Below, in pieces: positions 9,052 to 22,125 of a stretch of DNA of 64,000 nucleotides. This DNA is from Cymodocea nodosa (taxonomy: Eukaryota; Streptophyta; Magnoliopsida; Alismatales; Cymodoceaceae). Each line of letters starts with the position of its first letter. Position 1 is the first letter of the stretch. The translations under genes and the position numbers were made by a program. Under the pieces are notes generated by a model. The model made no database searches and was not told the origin of the DNA. It worked only from the letters and a program-made list of their open reading frames with translations. The stretch is taken from positions 21,364,001 to 21,428,000 of the forward strand of contig CM072337.1 in the NCBI GenBank assembly GCA_036874045.1, written 5' to 3'.

Positions 9052-12000
9052 TCAATTTGATTTCTCATCTTTTCTGGGTCTAGATTCAAGTCCTCCATCT
9101 CTTTTCTCAATAGTGTAAGGCATGTAAGTGCCGAGGATCTTGTCCCATGTAACAAAGAATGGTTGAGAGAAGTTGTATTTACTGCCATGGGACTGGTGAT
9201 GAATGTCATGGTATGCTGTATTGTTCTCAAAAATATAGTGAAAGGGATTGGCAGGTAGCCATAGTCCACAGTGGTCATCAACAGTCTTAATGGTAGAGAA
9301 GGAGAAGAAGATGATTGAAGCCCTTGTGGACATTCCAGAGAAAAGAAAAGACATGGCGCCACCAACAGTGTCAAGCATAAGCCCCTCAATTGGGTGGTTG
9401 TAGAGTGCCCCGAATGAGTAGGGAACCACTAGTCGATGATGCTGTGAGTGAATGTATCGATAAAGAAACTTATTGTGGTGCATGTATCTATGCATAAAAT
9501 ATTGCCACGTATCCATGACAAGCATTGCCACTAGAAATTGCCCGATGCATACCAAAATGGAGATTTTTGATAACTGTGAATCATCTGTACTCTGTCCAGC
9601 AAACTGCATAACAGATTGTGATAGCATTATCAAATATTAGCTTGCACAAATTTAGAGATTTAATAGCAGTTATGTCCGAGTTTTATAAAATTTATCGGTC
9701 AAAGATGATGACAAAGAGAAAAATTCTACCCAACTTGAGTGCATTAATTTTTTTTTAAAGGAACATAGATGGAAGGTAATATAAATTAATATGAAAAAAC
9801 ACAAATTTTTAAGGAAATAGTATGTATGAAGAAAATGGTTGTTTTTCTAAAAAAAATGCACGGAAGAGGAACTCTTCTCCCACGTGAACATCAGGTACCA
9901 AGGCAATAGGAAAGAAAAAGTAAGAAGCATAACAGAGTTGTAATAAAGCTTAGCATGAAGATGACAAGGTAAATACAATTCAAATTATGAAAAGCTAAAT
10001 TTAGAATATCAGCCTTGTAACAATACTAGAACACCCTCGTTAACTTTTATCTAGAACCGGTGAATTTAAGAACATTCAAAGAGCCACATATTGATTTGTG
10101 AAAATAATCTAGCAAATAAGGGTAAGAAAATCATCCAAAAAGATTTATGGATAAAGCAAAGGTGAATCTATGGCATTCAAAAGGATATCCATTTTTCTAT
10201 GTATGTCAAAATTTCCAAAACATCCATTTAAAACACGTACAGTGAGATCCAAAACAAAAGTTTTACACTTGGTAGGTAGGTATTTCCAACTTATCATGTT
10301 CTCGGCCTAGGTAGCTGATAAATAAGGTACAGGTGCACAATTGTCTGAACCTACAGCCATATAACGCATTTGTAAATATTATAATGTATTTTTCATGTTT
10401 TATCATTTAGATATTTAATTTCTTATATTATTGTTGCGTTTGTTAGTTTATTTCAACTGCCGTATATTTAGATTTCTGTTAAGCTTTTACTATTGTTAAG
10501 AAATTTTGACAACTTTTGATTATTACTATTGATTTACTTAAGCACTTGTTTTGTTATTATCTGTCAGTATTTTCCTGATCATTTATAAGATTTTATTAAT
10601 GAATTTAAATCAAAAAAGTATTAATTATGTGTATTTAAACTAAAAATTAAGACCATACTTCACTATCTAGGCATTGAGGAACGTCAGCCCATCAATTTCT
10701 CACCTTGTTGCCATGATAAGTATAGTTGTTTCTTTGTGAGATTATACTATGAGTGGCATAGAATTTTCGTAAATCCAAATCTCTCTTATAAGAATCTCTC
10801 TTGTCCCATTCTTCAAACTTGGTAGATTTGTGATAATCGGTTATGTGCTTCTCAAAGGCCACATTATTGTAAATTGGCATCTATCTAGATGGTACATAAT
10901 ACATCTCGAGAGAATGTGAAAGTTGTCCTTTTCACATCTCTTTGAAATTACAGTCATGGTAAAGTCTTATTTTATTCAAATTTCAAGGACTCCCATACAT
11001 GTATGTTAGTTATCACCAGAGATGGTTAATGAAGGTTTGTTAATAGTATATCATGTCCATTATGTCAGTATCAGACTGATAGAGGTGTCCTAGCCCAGGC
11101 ATGACCCTGATACACAAGTCCTGACCTAAGCTTAGTTGAAACTTAAGGCTAGCCAGTTGGCCCAATTCATTTGTCATCAACATGCACTGACTCTCCTTAA
11201 ATCAATCAGATCATGCTCGCTAACATAACTGATGCCAAAAGACAGTGCCAACGATTAGTTCCAACCATAGCTAGTAACCATGTGTTTCATCACTAGTTAG
11301 TCACCTCCCACCTATCATCACCTCTCACAATGTTGACTATTGATATCTCATCAACCCCCCTATTAGAGGATCCTGATTCCCAACTCCCACAACTTGTTTA
11401 CCAGGTAACAGTTGCTGATCTGATCAAAAACATAATCTCCACTCTTATTTCACTTGAATAACTTAAGCATTAGAGTGTGTTTAACCCATTCACACCGAGG
11501 ACTGGTCGAGGAAAACAACCAAAAAGGTCATATGATTCATAAAGCATTATCTTTTGTAATGATCACCGAACATTTCCCAGCCAATCCAAACTGTATGACA
11601 TCCCTTCTCTAATCGAAAACGGAAATTGCTGGCTACAAGCTATCACCCACCAAGTGTTCTCTAAGAGAACACTCGAGGTCACAGCTAAATTCAATGTATA
11701 AAGGGTTCATAGCAACAAAAAGTACGATCAATTCAAAAAAAAAGAATAATGGTTGGTCATAAGAAAAATATGGACAAGGCAAACAGCAAATAAGACAATG
11801 ATGGTAAATAGTATTTGAACAAAGGCCATAACCATCACTTTCCAACCCTGCTACTTTAAATCTCTTTCTTAAAAACCTACAATAATCTATATCTTCAATA
11901 GCATCTGAACGGTTGATTCTTTCATTCGACAAGGAAGGTCTTCCCTATCCTCTGGGAAGGAGTAGCCATCACCCTTATCTATTACATCCCTAGCACCGGG

Positions 12001-12615
12001 CATGTAAACAAACAAATATTCCACAGATTTCAATCATGGTGTGTAATCCGTTGTCTCGGTCTATACAAGACGAGCTTGAATTGCCTGGGATTTCTCCGTG
12101 CACTCGTTCCGATTCCCTGTACTCTATTCCACTTTTAGTTCGAAATTGAACTTCAATTCCCTCTTACGATCAATGACCAATTTTAAAATCCAATTATTCA
12201 ACTTCAAGCCAATAAAAAATGATATAGAGAAAGAGAAACGCATTACTATTCACTCATGCAATTACTAACATCCTGATACCACACAACGTAAAAAATAAAA
12301 AAAATTTAAAAAAAGTTCCAAATCTAATCCAAATCCCCCCCAACCCCCCCCTCCCCGCCAAAAAAAAACAGTAACCGAAGAACTCACCGCGAACAGCGCA
12401 ATCGACACAGCGGCCTGAATGGACTGCTGCAGGAGCACACCCTTGACAACGGTTGCTTTCGAGACCAAGTTCTTGCTCTCCTCCTCCTTCCTCGAGTGCA
12501 TCCTGTACCGGTCCAGCCCCTGCACGAGGCAGTAGATCCCAGAGTAGACCCAGTATACCCCGATCGGCACGAAGGTGCCCAGCATCTCGTCCGAAAGCCC
12601 GAGGATTCGGCCCAT
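9052..12615 (-). CDS. SBH: Sphingoid base C4-hydroxylase (sphinganine C4-monooxygenase), two exons
   Basis: The enzyme hydroxylates C4 of dihydrosphingosine in the endoplasmic reticulum, giving trihydroxy long-chain bases for plant ceramides. Exons are 12388-12615 (76 codons) and 9052-9603 (183 codons plus stop), joined in phase 0 with GT-AG borders, giving 259 residues, the usual family length. The fatty-acid-hydroxylase histidine clusters are present: HRYMHH (114-119), HSQHH (128-132) and HDIHH (208-212). Hydrophobic membrane spans cover residues 15-35, 60-76 and 91-106. DTWQYFMHRYMHHNKFLYR is highly characteristic of plant SBH1/SBH2. The start MGRILGLSDEMLG fits the family; an in-frame extension upstream of 12615 does not. 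The gene is divergent from the guanylate kinase gene, about 1.35 kb away. No damage is seen. Confidence 0.93.
9604..12387 (-). other. Single intron of the sphingoid base hydroxylase gene
   Basis: A 2.8-kb AT-rich intron with a GTGAGT donor (minus strand) and a TTATGCAG acceptor. I see no recognisable gene or element boundary in it. Short open frames at 10692-10880 and 11633-11932 lack family features. A pyrimidine/poly-C-rich patch lies next to the donor (12330-12370). Confidence 0.7.
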
Positions 12616-13902
12616 GGCGACGATGACGGGACGAGAAGGGGGATGGGCGGAGATGGTAGGCGGCGGTGGTGAAACGTATCCTTGGGTCGACCTTCGGCTC
12701 CCAGCCAACGCCGAGAATGGGGACTGCCTACAGCAGGTGATGTTCCGCGTTTGAGTCAGCAGGGGCGACTGGGTAAGGAACTGGTGGAGGAGAGTGCGGG
12801 AGAGGAGATACGTTGCTTCTGCCCGGTAAGACGGAAGGTCGTAGACACCACACCAGCGTCACGTGCTACAATTTTAGTTTGGTATTAATAAAAAATAAAA
12901 TAATGAAAAATAGATTCCATGCCTACATAAACGATCACAAATAAATTGTGGCTTAATATTTTGGTCGATCAGGTTACCAACCAATAACGTGCCTTTCCGA
13001 CTTCACCCTTCGGTCATTTTATGTAATTTAACCATTTCATTTCCGTTTTCTTATTTTCTTTTTGCTTTTACTAATTTTCTTTTGTTTGAAGATTTAGTGA
13101 CGTCGTCCTAGTAGAATGTGCAAAAGCCACACGGTAAAATGGTATTTTCACTAGCTACAAATGAAAGTAAATGAAATTGAAAATAAATAAGTGCATTGAA
13201 AGAAATGTACAAGCGAATTTAATTGAACGTGAAATTGATAAATGTGTTAATTTTCGTAAAACGTGACATTTAAGATGGTCTCTTGAATTGTTTATTTGAT
13301 TGCAGAAATTAATTACTAATCACAAAAATGTATTTCCAAACAGCATTAATAATTTTAAATGTTTCTCATTGTATACTTTTATTTTTTCTTTAACTTATCT
13401 GAACCACCGAGAGATCAATCGTCTTTCGAAATTACGATGCACATTGTGATGTTCAAATACACTAGTAAAGCTTTACAGCATCTTCGGAATAACAGTAAAC
13501 GTGAGCTCGATCAAATGCAGACTATCATGCTTTTGAATCATTAGGAAATTATATGCACGTATTTGAGTAAAATGGGAGGACGAACGACAACCACTTTTGT
13601 CTCTGTGATTGTCAGAATAAGAGTTGGGATTGATCCACGTTAAAAAAATGGTTCCGTCCGTTTAACCTTTTTTTTAAACCACGAATGGTATGTTTGATAA
13701 GTCTTTCTGGTTGAATAAAGTTTTTTGAAAAATTACCCTATGTTTAAAACCTTGCGTCAACGACCATTTTTTTTTTAATATAAAAAATATTTTAAAACAT
13801 TACTTGATGTTATCAAAAAAATTTGTCAAATAATTTATGTGAAACTGAACATTATTTATATAAGTCACCGAAAAATACAGCAGCAACCGGAAAGAGAGAG
13901 TG
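12616..13902. promoter_or_regulatory. Shared divergent promoter region
   Basis: The two starts, at 12615 (minus) and 13969 (plus), face away from each other, so both promoters should lie in this 1.3-kb spacer. The part nearest the hydroxylase gene (12616-12860) is GC-richer and presumably includes its leader. The centre is AT-rich with no gene. I could not pick a reliable TATA box. Confidence 0.45.
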
Positions 13903-13932
13903 GATGGGGATGAAATATGTGGAGCATGCCTA
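13903..13932 (+). other. Short upstream open frame before guanylate kinase
   Basis: A nine-codon frame (MGMKYVEHA then stop) ends 36 bases before the chosen guanylate kinase start. A second upstream ATG at 13917 opens a frame that overlaps the main start out of phase. If transcription starts upstream of 13903 these could reduce translation; the transcription start is not known. Confidence 0.3.
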
Positions 13933-13968
13933 ACGCGACATCATTAGTTCTTCACCTTGCCCTCCTCC

Positions 13969-16900
13969 ATGTTCCTCCGGAAAATCTTCTCCTCCCTGTC
14001 CAACTCCCACTTCCGCCTGCCCCCTTCCCTCTTATCCGGTTCCCACTCCTTCAACGCTGGCGATCGGAGGAGTCGGCGCGTCCGTCTTCGCAGGTCAGGA
14101 CTCCCTCGGATGGCATCCTCCTCCTGCAGGAACAGGGTCGGGGGAAGGGCCTCCTCCGTACCTCTCCCTCCCGCAACAGCAGACAAGGTAAGGGGCGCTA
14201 GGTTACTTTTCTGCTTGTTAATCGTGCATCTCTGTGTCGTGCTGGCTGCTCGTGGTTTCGGAATGTACATTTTCTACCCAATCATGGATTTTTGCTTTCA
14301 GAATGTACGAGTATGTTCATTCTGATTGATGCAACGTTCATTGCTTTCGCAATGAAACGCCCCTTTGTTCAAGTAGTTGTGCTTTTACTGATTTTGTGCT
14401 CCGGCGTTCGCTCGGCCAATGTAACACATATTTAACACCCGTTTGTTAAGAGAAAGCATGCCCTTATTGAGCTGGGAAACCGCAGTTTACTCGAACCTGT
14501 CAATTCGAAACTGTTTGAGGCCGACGCATATGTCTGTTGTGTCTGATGAATTAGAAAAAGTAAACGAATGATGGACGTTTGATAAGTGTCTTTAGTATGG
14601 GATGGGTGCTGCCAATATATATTTATGAATCTTATTCTTAATGGATATAAGAACAGGATTACAATGACTAATAGCTTTTTGTTTGTTTTTCTGGATTATT
14701 TTCTTAAATCATCTTCACATTGAAGTGGGTAATCAATAGAGGCATTGTAATGACTAATAAGGTAATAGTTGCACATATTAATGTTTGTACTTGTAAGGAT
14801 GCATTTGGAAAACATCAATTGCTATCTGAAACATTAATTTTTTTTTTTTTTCGTCTTATCTGAATCCTTTTCGAATTATTAATATTTATCATGAAGCTTA
14901 CATGGGTATGCTTTCTAGGCTGAGTTTGTCAGAGCACTTGAGACAACATTGGGTTCATCTTTCAGTTCTGAACCCCTTTCACCTCCTCCAAATCCTTTGA
15001 TTGTTGTAATTAGTGGTCCTAGTGGAGTTGGCAAGGATGCTGTTATCAAGGTACTAGTCAGGTGCATGTTTTTTGCAATCAGTGATACACGTTTATTTCA
15101 ATTTTTTCTTCAAACTGCAATTTTCACTATGGGATTTGCATTCTTGTGTTAAACTTACGGTCAGTTTGGTTTAGTTTATTTTTTAGAAGCATAAAAAATA
15201 ATCTGCATTTTTTCTTGGTGTTTTTTGTGCTAATGTAAATGCATTACATGAATTCACAGAAATTCATGTTTAGTTCAGCTTATTTAACACCCTTCACCCA
15301 ATCTCCTTCAACCTTACTTGAATTATACATTTTGTATAATGTTATTTAAATGTATAATATGCAATATATTACGTAAGATGCATGCAATATATGTATATAT
15401 ACATTATATTTTATATAGTTAACATGATTAAAATATTGTCTAGATTGTGAGAATAGGCAAGGAGGAGAAGACAAAAGAGTTTTCTCGATGGCATTTATTG
15501 TAATTTTATGTTGGTTCTATCAAAAATGCTCTGAAAAATTATGGGCATATTTGGAAATATTCCCATTGTTTCCAAATAAGCTAGGAAGGGATGGATTATT
15601 TCAACCTGTGTTTTCTCCATTTTATGGAGACCAAAAAATGCAGCATTTTTCCAAGTCTGTTTCAACTTATTAATAAATTCTACATTTTGGGAAAAAAATG
15701 TAGCTTGTAAGTCCAACTAAACACTACCTTAGTTCCAATGCTTAACAGAAGAATTTAGTTGTTTTCACTAATGACCAACAGGCAACTGTTAACAGCTATT
15801 GCCAGCTATAGCCTATACTGTTCTATTTGTACCCTATAGAAAAGGAGGCCTGCACAGGCTGAAAACAAGAGACAAAACCGAGAAAGTGGGTTTCAAGAGC
15901 GAAACCCAAAGAAATACAATGAAAGAGATAACCCAACTAGAACCTTCTCCACTCTCCCCATAATCTGTCACTTTGCCGAGAAATGGTTGTCATCATGAGC
16001 ATTGAAACAGAAGATCTTGTTATTCCTTTCCAAGCAGTATGACGAATTGTATATCATAGCTTTCTCCTTGATTTTTCTATCCCTCCTCTACCTGTACATG
16101 TCTTCCAAGAGGATCTCTTGTCAAGTTGAATCCCATTCAAGAATGCCACCATCTGCTTATAGAAGGGCTCAAGAAGAACAAATGCCACATAGATTCTTCT
16201 TCATCAGCACCACAGAATCTATTTATACTTGCCAACAAGAAACCCCTCTGCTTAGCTGGTCTTTTGTGGGAACTAGAAAATGCCATATCTGTCATACAAG
16301 GAATTGGAATTTAGTAAGAATAATTACCCATCAGATGGTAGCAATCCTTAATTGAAAAAAAAAAAAAAAAAAATTTCTTCTAGCCCCATTGTAGCAAACC
16401 ATCACCCACAGTGGGTGGAGACGCTGCTTCCAACTCTTGTAACAATTTCACTCCCAATGACAATTTGTCATCCTTGAGATTGTGTATGGGTGCCAAGTCC
16501 AATTTCTAATAGTCATCTACATAACTGTATTCATGCTTCTAATCTTCATATAAGGGGAGTCAGCTGGAGAAAAAAATGCTTGGAAATTTCCACCTTCCCT
16601 AGCCATTTATCTTCCAAAAATCTGATTAAATTGTCATTTCATCTTTTGAAGCAGAGATGAACCTTGGAAAAAGGCTGCACTGCTGTCACTCCTTTCCAGA
16701 AAAAGGAAAATTTTAAGATTCACTGATTCACATTAGGTATTCCATATCTGCTTTTTGGTATTGAAACCTATAAAGCTTTCTTCTTATAATGGCTTCTCCA
16801 CAACCATTTACATAAAAGCGCTCTATTAAACTCCTGCAACATCATGTTGCACAACCCCCCTCCTTATTTGTTTGCAGGCATCTCTCCTTCTGATAAGATG

Positions 16901-19900
16901 TATGCCACCATGTTCTCCATTTGATCCACTCCAAAGCCAATGGCATGAAGATTTTTTCATGGGATTAAAGACTGCTTTGCAAAGTTAGAAGACTGGAATG
17001 AAAGACTCAGAAAGTACACTTTTAAGGAGCACTATCCAGCCTTTTAAATGGAGATTCTATTTCTTCCACTCCTTCGATCTTCTTTGAAGCTTATCCAGAG
17101 ACCTCCAATCAGGATTATTATATTTTAAGTAATGAGATATTTCACATTGGCGATTAACTTTTTATTGATATTATGAGTTGGGTTTACCATTCTCATTAAG
17201 TATGAAACTACATCACTATAATATTCCATGTATAAACCTCCAGGTCTAATTTACACGGTGGAATAAAGCTTCATGAGAGTTTCTTTGTTTTTGTGGATTC
17301 TAAATGTTACTTATTTTAGACATAGGAATTCTGATGTGAATTAACTTTTCATTGATAATACGAGCTGACTTGACCATTATCTTTATACAAGAAAATGCAT
17401 CACTATGAAACCTTTTGTACAATGGAAAATATTTCATGTATAAGTCTTCACCAATTAACAAACATGAATAAAGCATTATGAGAACTTTTTGTTTTAGTGA
17501 ATTTTAAATATTACTGCTTTTAGAACAAGTATGAATTCAGATGTGGAAGACTGTGTTTCAAATAGTCAACGAAGAACACCTAGGTTTATTTTTCATATGT
17601 TTGTATACCTCAAATATGAGAAAAATATAAACATCCTTAGAAGCACTTGTACCTCTCCAAGCATATAGGCTAAGTGCATAAAGTACACAGCTTATTCGAT
17701 GAGCAGCTTCAGCTTGATAACATCTATTGAAAAGAAAGGACTGATTATACTGTTTCCTATTACAGAGGCTTCAGAAAGTAAGAGAGGGAATTCATTTTGT
17801 TGTTACTGCTACAAGTCGTGCTAAACGTCCAGGTGAAGTTGATGGAAAGGACTATCACTTTGTCACGAAAGAAAACTTTCTCTCAATGATTGAAAGGAAT
17901 GAACTGTTAGAGTATGCCTTTGTTTATGGAGAATACAAGGGAATACCAAAGCAACAGGTACACCATTATTGTGCTTTTATTATTTTTTATCATTAACATT
18001 TTTTGTGATTTATTATTTACTCTTTTATATTATTATTAGTTTGTTATATCTCAAAAATATTATTGTCATTTGTTGTTGTCGTACCATGCTTTGCCTGTGA
18101 CAATATCCACTGACTTTGTAGATTAACAATCTAAACCCTAATTTTATTACGTAGGGTTGACTCCATGTCTCTTTCTTCATGTATTTTTCTCTATGATCAA
18201 AACTTTAGTTAAATTACATAAATTTAAGTCTTTCTCATAATTTCCAACCAAGTTTAGGTTTTCCTTTGCTTTTTTTAAATTTATTCTACCCTAATTAATT
18301 ATTCTCTCTTAATTGATGCATCTCTTGGCCTTTTTAGGATATAAACAAACCACCTAAGTTGATTTTTTCTTATTTTCAATTGATACAATTCTTACTCTAT
18401 TCTTAATAAAATCATCTTTTAGTTTATCTCTTATATATTATCATTTATCTATACAAGCATTCGCATCTCTACAATATTAACTTTTTGCATATAATCATGT
18501 TTACAATCTAACATTTTAAATCATAAAATATAGTTAAGCAAATAACAGTTTTATAGAATTTTCTTTTTAATTTTAAGGGTATTCTCTTATCACTTAGCAT
18601 TCCAAAAGTATTTCTCTACTTCATCCACCCTACTTTAATCCTATAAATAACATGTTCTATAATTTCCACATTACAAAATAAATCAATTAAAGAAAATCAA
18701 ATAGAACTTGTTCAACCATATTGCTTGCAATGAACTAGTGATTCAACCACATAAAATCAAGCTTGAACCATATGAGCCCATGGTGCATCCAAGTGATTTA
18801 AACACAATATACACGTTCAGTGATGGTTACTTGGTTAGGGATGTAATGAATATACGAATCACATGAGCCCACGGTGCACCATGTGGTCTAAGCACAATAT
18901 ACAGAATTGATACCATCATATTTGAATTTCTTTTATCATCTTGTTTGCATTGATTGTTACTTGGTTAGGGATGTAAATGCAGAAAATATGAATCAAATCT
19001 TCTATGTTGAAATCCGAATTCAAAACTTTCAATTACATCTCTAAACAAAAGGGTTAAAAGTGTGTTATTACTCAAAAGGGAGATTACAAAGGGTATTTAT
19101 ATACCCAAGGTTACATGGATATCCATTTAACACTTAAATGGATCTAAGGACTACAGAGACAAATATAACTTTAACTCCAAATACAACTCTAACAACACCC
19201 AATCCATATTTGAATTTGATCAAATTTCAATTACATTCATTCAAACTCAAATTCGTTCAAAACATTTGAAATTAAATAGGTTAATTTTCTTCAAATGCAT
19301 TCAAATACAAATAAACTGATTTGGTATGTTATCCTAATCATGGAATTAAGCATAAACACGTTGGTGAAATTTCACCAACATGTGCAAGTTTTTTGAATTC
19401 TCAAAACAAAAATCCAAACTAACGTCAATATGATAATTTGTTAATAAAAATGATTTTCATTATCATATTTCTATTGTCATGACTTTGACATAATAAAATT
19501 TTGCCAATGCGCATCAATTTTTTAACTTGCCAAAGTTTGATACAAAATTGAACTTAAATTCCTCGATCCTAATCATCTAAATTCTACAAAATTTTTATTT
19601 CATCTAGATAATTTTCAAAATGGAAAAAATAGTGTCACACAAAAATTAATACCAACTTATAGCATTCAAAGTGACATGAAAAAACAAAACATCTAGTGGC
19701 AAATTATCTCAGTCACAACATTGGATATTTCTGCCTTTTTATACAACTTGCTGGTTGGTTAGATTGTTAGAAGACATCTTAATGAAATCATGTTATATTG
19801 AAAAGGAAAACGTAATATTTTGTCACAGGACTGCTTCTGCATATGAATTACTAAACCAGGTTTTCTTTTTCTTTGATCGTCAATAATGGTTCCTTTTCAT

Positions 19901-20993
19901 TTCAGAGGTTTTGTTTCATGTCATTTTTTGATATTTTTGAATTCTGATTTCAACATTGTATTCCATCATTGTGGATGATGTTTGTCATTTTACTGAGTTC
20001 GCCCTGATCTTCTTAATAAATAAGTTTTTAAAATTTTGATGAGCCTATTTCAGATCGTCCAGTTTATTGTATGATATGCAAAACTAAAACCATATATTGA
20101 TTTTTTTCTTGTAATATTGCATACAATATCAAATCATGCCATATATGGGTCTGCAGCTTCACTGTTATTATGTTGGATATGACTAAGCTAGGATCTTTGT
20201 AACGTAGGGGGCTGATATAAACCTATTGTTCAAGAAGTAACGAAAGAGAGTTGGAGTATTGAAGAGAATTGAAAAAATTCCACATTAGTGAGATTAAAAA
20301 ATGTTTTATTCTCTATTATAGATTTTTAGGAAAGTAGGATAAAAATAGGAAAATAGAAGAAAAGAGGAAGTCATGGAATCTTATTTCTGGAAACTAGTCA
20401 CTAAAAATATGCACAATCTATGATATTTTTCTAAAATCCTCCAAAGCATAGGATGTCTTTTGCAAGATTTGGGTGGGAGCAAAACCTCCACCCCTTGCCC
20501 TGACCTGACTCTCTACCTTTAACTTATCTGTGCACATTTCAATAAAAAATTCTTTTAAAGATATGGCAATTCAGCATGTTATGAAAGAAACAGACTAACA
20601 CATTTGATTGATATTCAATGTTAGCCTGATGCGATAGATTTTTCTTGATGCCAGATCAGAGACTTTATGTCGAAAGGTTATGACATTGTTCTGAGGGTTG
20701 ACATACAAGGGGCTGCAACACTGAGGTCAATACTAGGACACTCTGCTGTTTTTATATTTCTAGTTGCCGAGAATGAAGCTAAACTTGTGGAACGGCTCAT
20801 TCATCGTCAAACAGAGACAACAGACATGCTTCTGGTGAGGATTGCTACTGCTAGGGAAGAGGTGAGACATATGATGGACTTTGATTATGTAGTAGTCAAT
20901 GCTGAAGGAAAGCTTGATAATACAGTTCAACTAGTAGAATCCATCATTGATGCAGAGAAGGCTAAAGTTGGGAGACTCAATGTGAATATATAG
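13969..20993 (+). CDS. Guanylate kinase, organellar type, four exons
   Basis: Converts GMP to GDP with ATP. The form with an N-terminal extension acts in plastids and mitochondria (rice V2 / Arabidopsis GK2-GK3 type). Exons: 13969-14187, 14919-15050, 17766-17957 and 20655-20993, all in phase 0 with GT-AG borders, giving 293 residues. The N-terminal 90 residues are rich in Ser and Arg with few acidic residues, as in a transit peptide. The P-loop GPSGVGKD is at 106-113. The GMP-binding signature [17 protein letters not shown] is at 133-149, and RVDIQGA at 195-201. The first ATG in frame is at 13969; the internal Met of [10 protein letters not shown] (still in exon 1) could serve as an alternative start. 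Introns 2 and 3, about 2.7 kb each, carry transposon remnants but the exons look intact. Confidence 0.93.
15158..15728. mobile_element. Probable MITE in guanylate kinase intron 2
   Basis: The left end cGGTCAGTTTGGTTTAG and the inverted right end GGTAGTGTTTAGTTGG are similar but imperfect, and TTA flanks both sides (15155-15157 and 15729-15731). The size (571 bp), target and GGT...GTTT ends fit Tourist-like elements. No coding capacity. The imperfect arms make the ends approximate. Confidence 0.45.
15980..17110 (-). pseudogene. LINE (L1-type) remnant in guanylate kinase intron 2
   Basis: On the minus strand, translation around 17000-17090 gives stop-interrupted sequence with LLKSVLSES, matching the 3' part of plant LINE reverse transcriptases (LIKSVLSS region). 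It is followed by a stretch ending in a Gly-rich KEEGGLG-like position. Further along, about 16270-16100, [20 protein letters not shown] matches the zinc-finger RVT domain (C..C/CG..E...HLFF.C). Several stops and frame shifts show it is dead. Neither end could be placed. Confidence 0.65.
18766..18972 (+). repeat. Diverged direct duplication in guanylate kinase intron 3
   Basis: Two blocks share catatgagcccatggtgca / cacatgagcccacggtgca, then aacacaatataca / agcacaatataca, then gttacttggttagggatgta. The second copy (from 18858) carries an insertion that includes a primer-binding-site-like sequence. This looks like leader sequence of an old LTR element. Confidence 0.55.
18904..19380 (-). mobile_element. 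LTR remnant with primer-binding site in guanylate kinase intron 3
   Basis: On the minus strand a TG end at 19380 opens a near-perfect palindrome (arms of 14 bases, one mismatch, centred at 19369/19370, core ttggtgaaatttcaccaa). It is followed by a promoter-like TATATAAATACCC near 19090-19103. At 18904-18915 lies TGGTATCAATTC, resembling the plant primer-binding site TGGTATCAGAGC. Together these give an LTR of about 465 bp in minus orientation, with no internal coding part recognised. The inner LTR end is blurred. Confidence 0.5.
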
Positions 20994-21719
20994 CAGCAAT
21001 TCTAGGTGTATTGTCTCTATTTTTTGATGATTAAACTACTTATTATCGGTTAGGGTGCATGCAAGCATTTATGTGGACTAGCAAGCGTTTATCTGACATA
21101 GAAGAAATAGAATCCAAACCAACAGACCTTGTTCTGTAGATATTGGTATCACCTTGTCACATTTAAGTGACCGTTTTTTCGATGTGCTAGCAGTTTGAAG
21201 ATCAACAGGGACTCCAATGTAGTTGCATTAAAACGCATTGTGAGCATGACGTGGTTCTCACGTTATTTTCATATTTTGGTGTATCATCACAATGTGAGTG
21301 CGCGCGCGCGTGCATGTGCCATGTTCTATAACTTGTCGGTTGGGGTGACAATTGTAATTCGCTATTAGATGACTGAAATGTCTACTACTTGGCAAACGTA
21401 AAGGAAAAAGATATTTGTCTGAAGTTGAAGGATCTTATCTGCCTTAATCGAGTCTCTTCCAGCTAAGATTTTTCTGCCAGATAAAAATATTAATTAAAAG
21501 ACAAACCTCCAATCATAGAACCACATTTAGAAGGAAGATAACAAAGAGTTCAATAGCAAATACAACAAAAGAGCAAATAAAAAGACTAAATATCAAGGAG
21601 ATATTCTTAAAGGTGATTAAAAGTAGAATTATTTCTGTTAAACCATAAAATTGTAGAGAATGCAAAGATGGAGAGAATCAAATGTTGCAAGGAAAGGAAA
21701 AATTAAGCTCATTGGAGAG
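20994..21719 (+). other. 3' flank of guanylate kinase
   Basis: Presumed 3' untranslated region and terminator of guanylate kinase, followed by AT-rich spacer. A short alternating gcgcgcgcgc run lies near 21300. No gene seen. Confidence 0.5.
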
Positions 21720-22125
21720 AGAACAGATGAACTGTAGGATGGAAAGTCATCATTGAGCAAAATATTTTTGTCTTTGAATAGGAAATTTCAGATTGCATTA
21801 GGATGATTTCAGGCAATGAACAAATGCTTAGTATTTTCATTACACAAATTACAGTAAGAGTAAAGTTTTTATCATGCATGGTAGGTCAAACAAAGAATTT
21901 CAGAAACTTAGACTTTCCAAATTTACTTAGCAAAGTTAAACCTCACTTCTCTATCAGTTAGTGTGAGATGGGAGGAACGAATGGTATAGCAGCCATCCAC
22001 GTTTAAATCCCAAGAAATCAAATCAGGACTAGCCACAAGATGAATTGAGCTAATAATTTCCAAGCGATCGTCATATGATGGCAATTGATGGGAATTAATT
22101 TGCAGGAAGTCTACGAAAAGCATGA
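21720..22125 (-). pseudogene. LINE 3' fragment (zf-RVT domain)
   Basis: On the minus strand the frame from about 22123 reads LPSYDDRL...PDLISWDLNVDGCYTIRS, the linker between reverse transcriptase and zf-RVT in plant LINEs. After stops it continues with IWKV*VSEI and then CNLCNENTKHLFIA, the zinc-finger C..C....HLF pattern. Stops occur every 10-30 codons, so it is inactive. It is a separate fragment from the LINE in the guanylate kinase intron. Confidence 0.6.

Noticed and set aside
12616-12708. In-frame N-terminal extension of the C4-hydroxylase
   Set aside because: Family homology starts at MGRILGLSDEMLG (12615); the upstream residues are Ser/Pro-rich leader translation.
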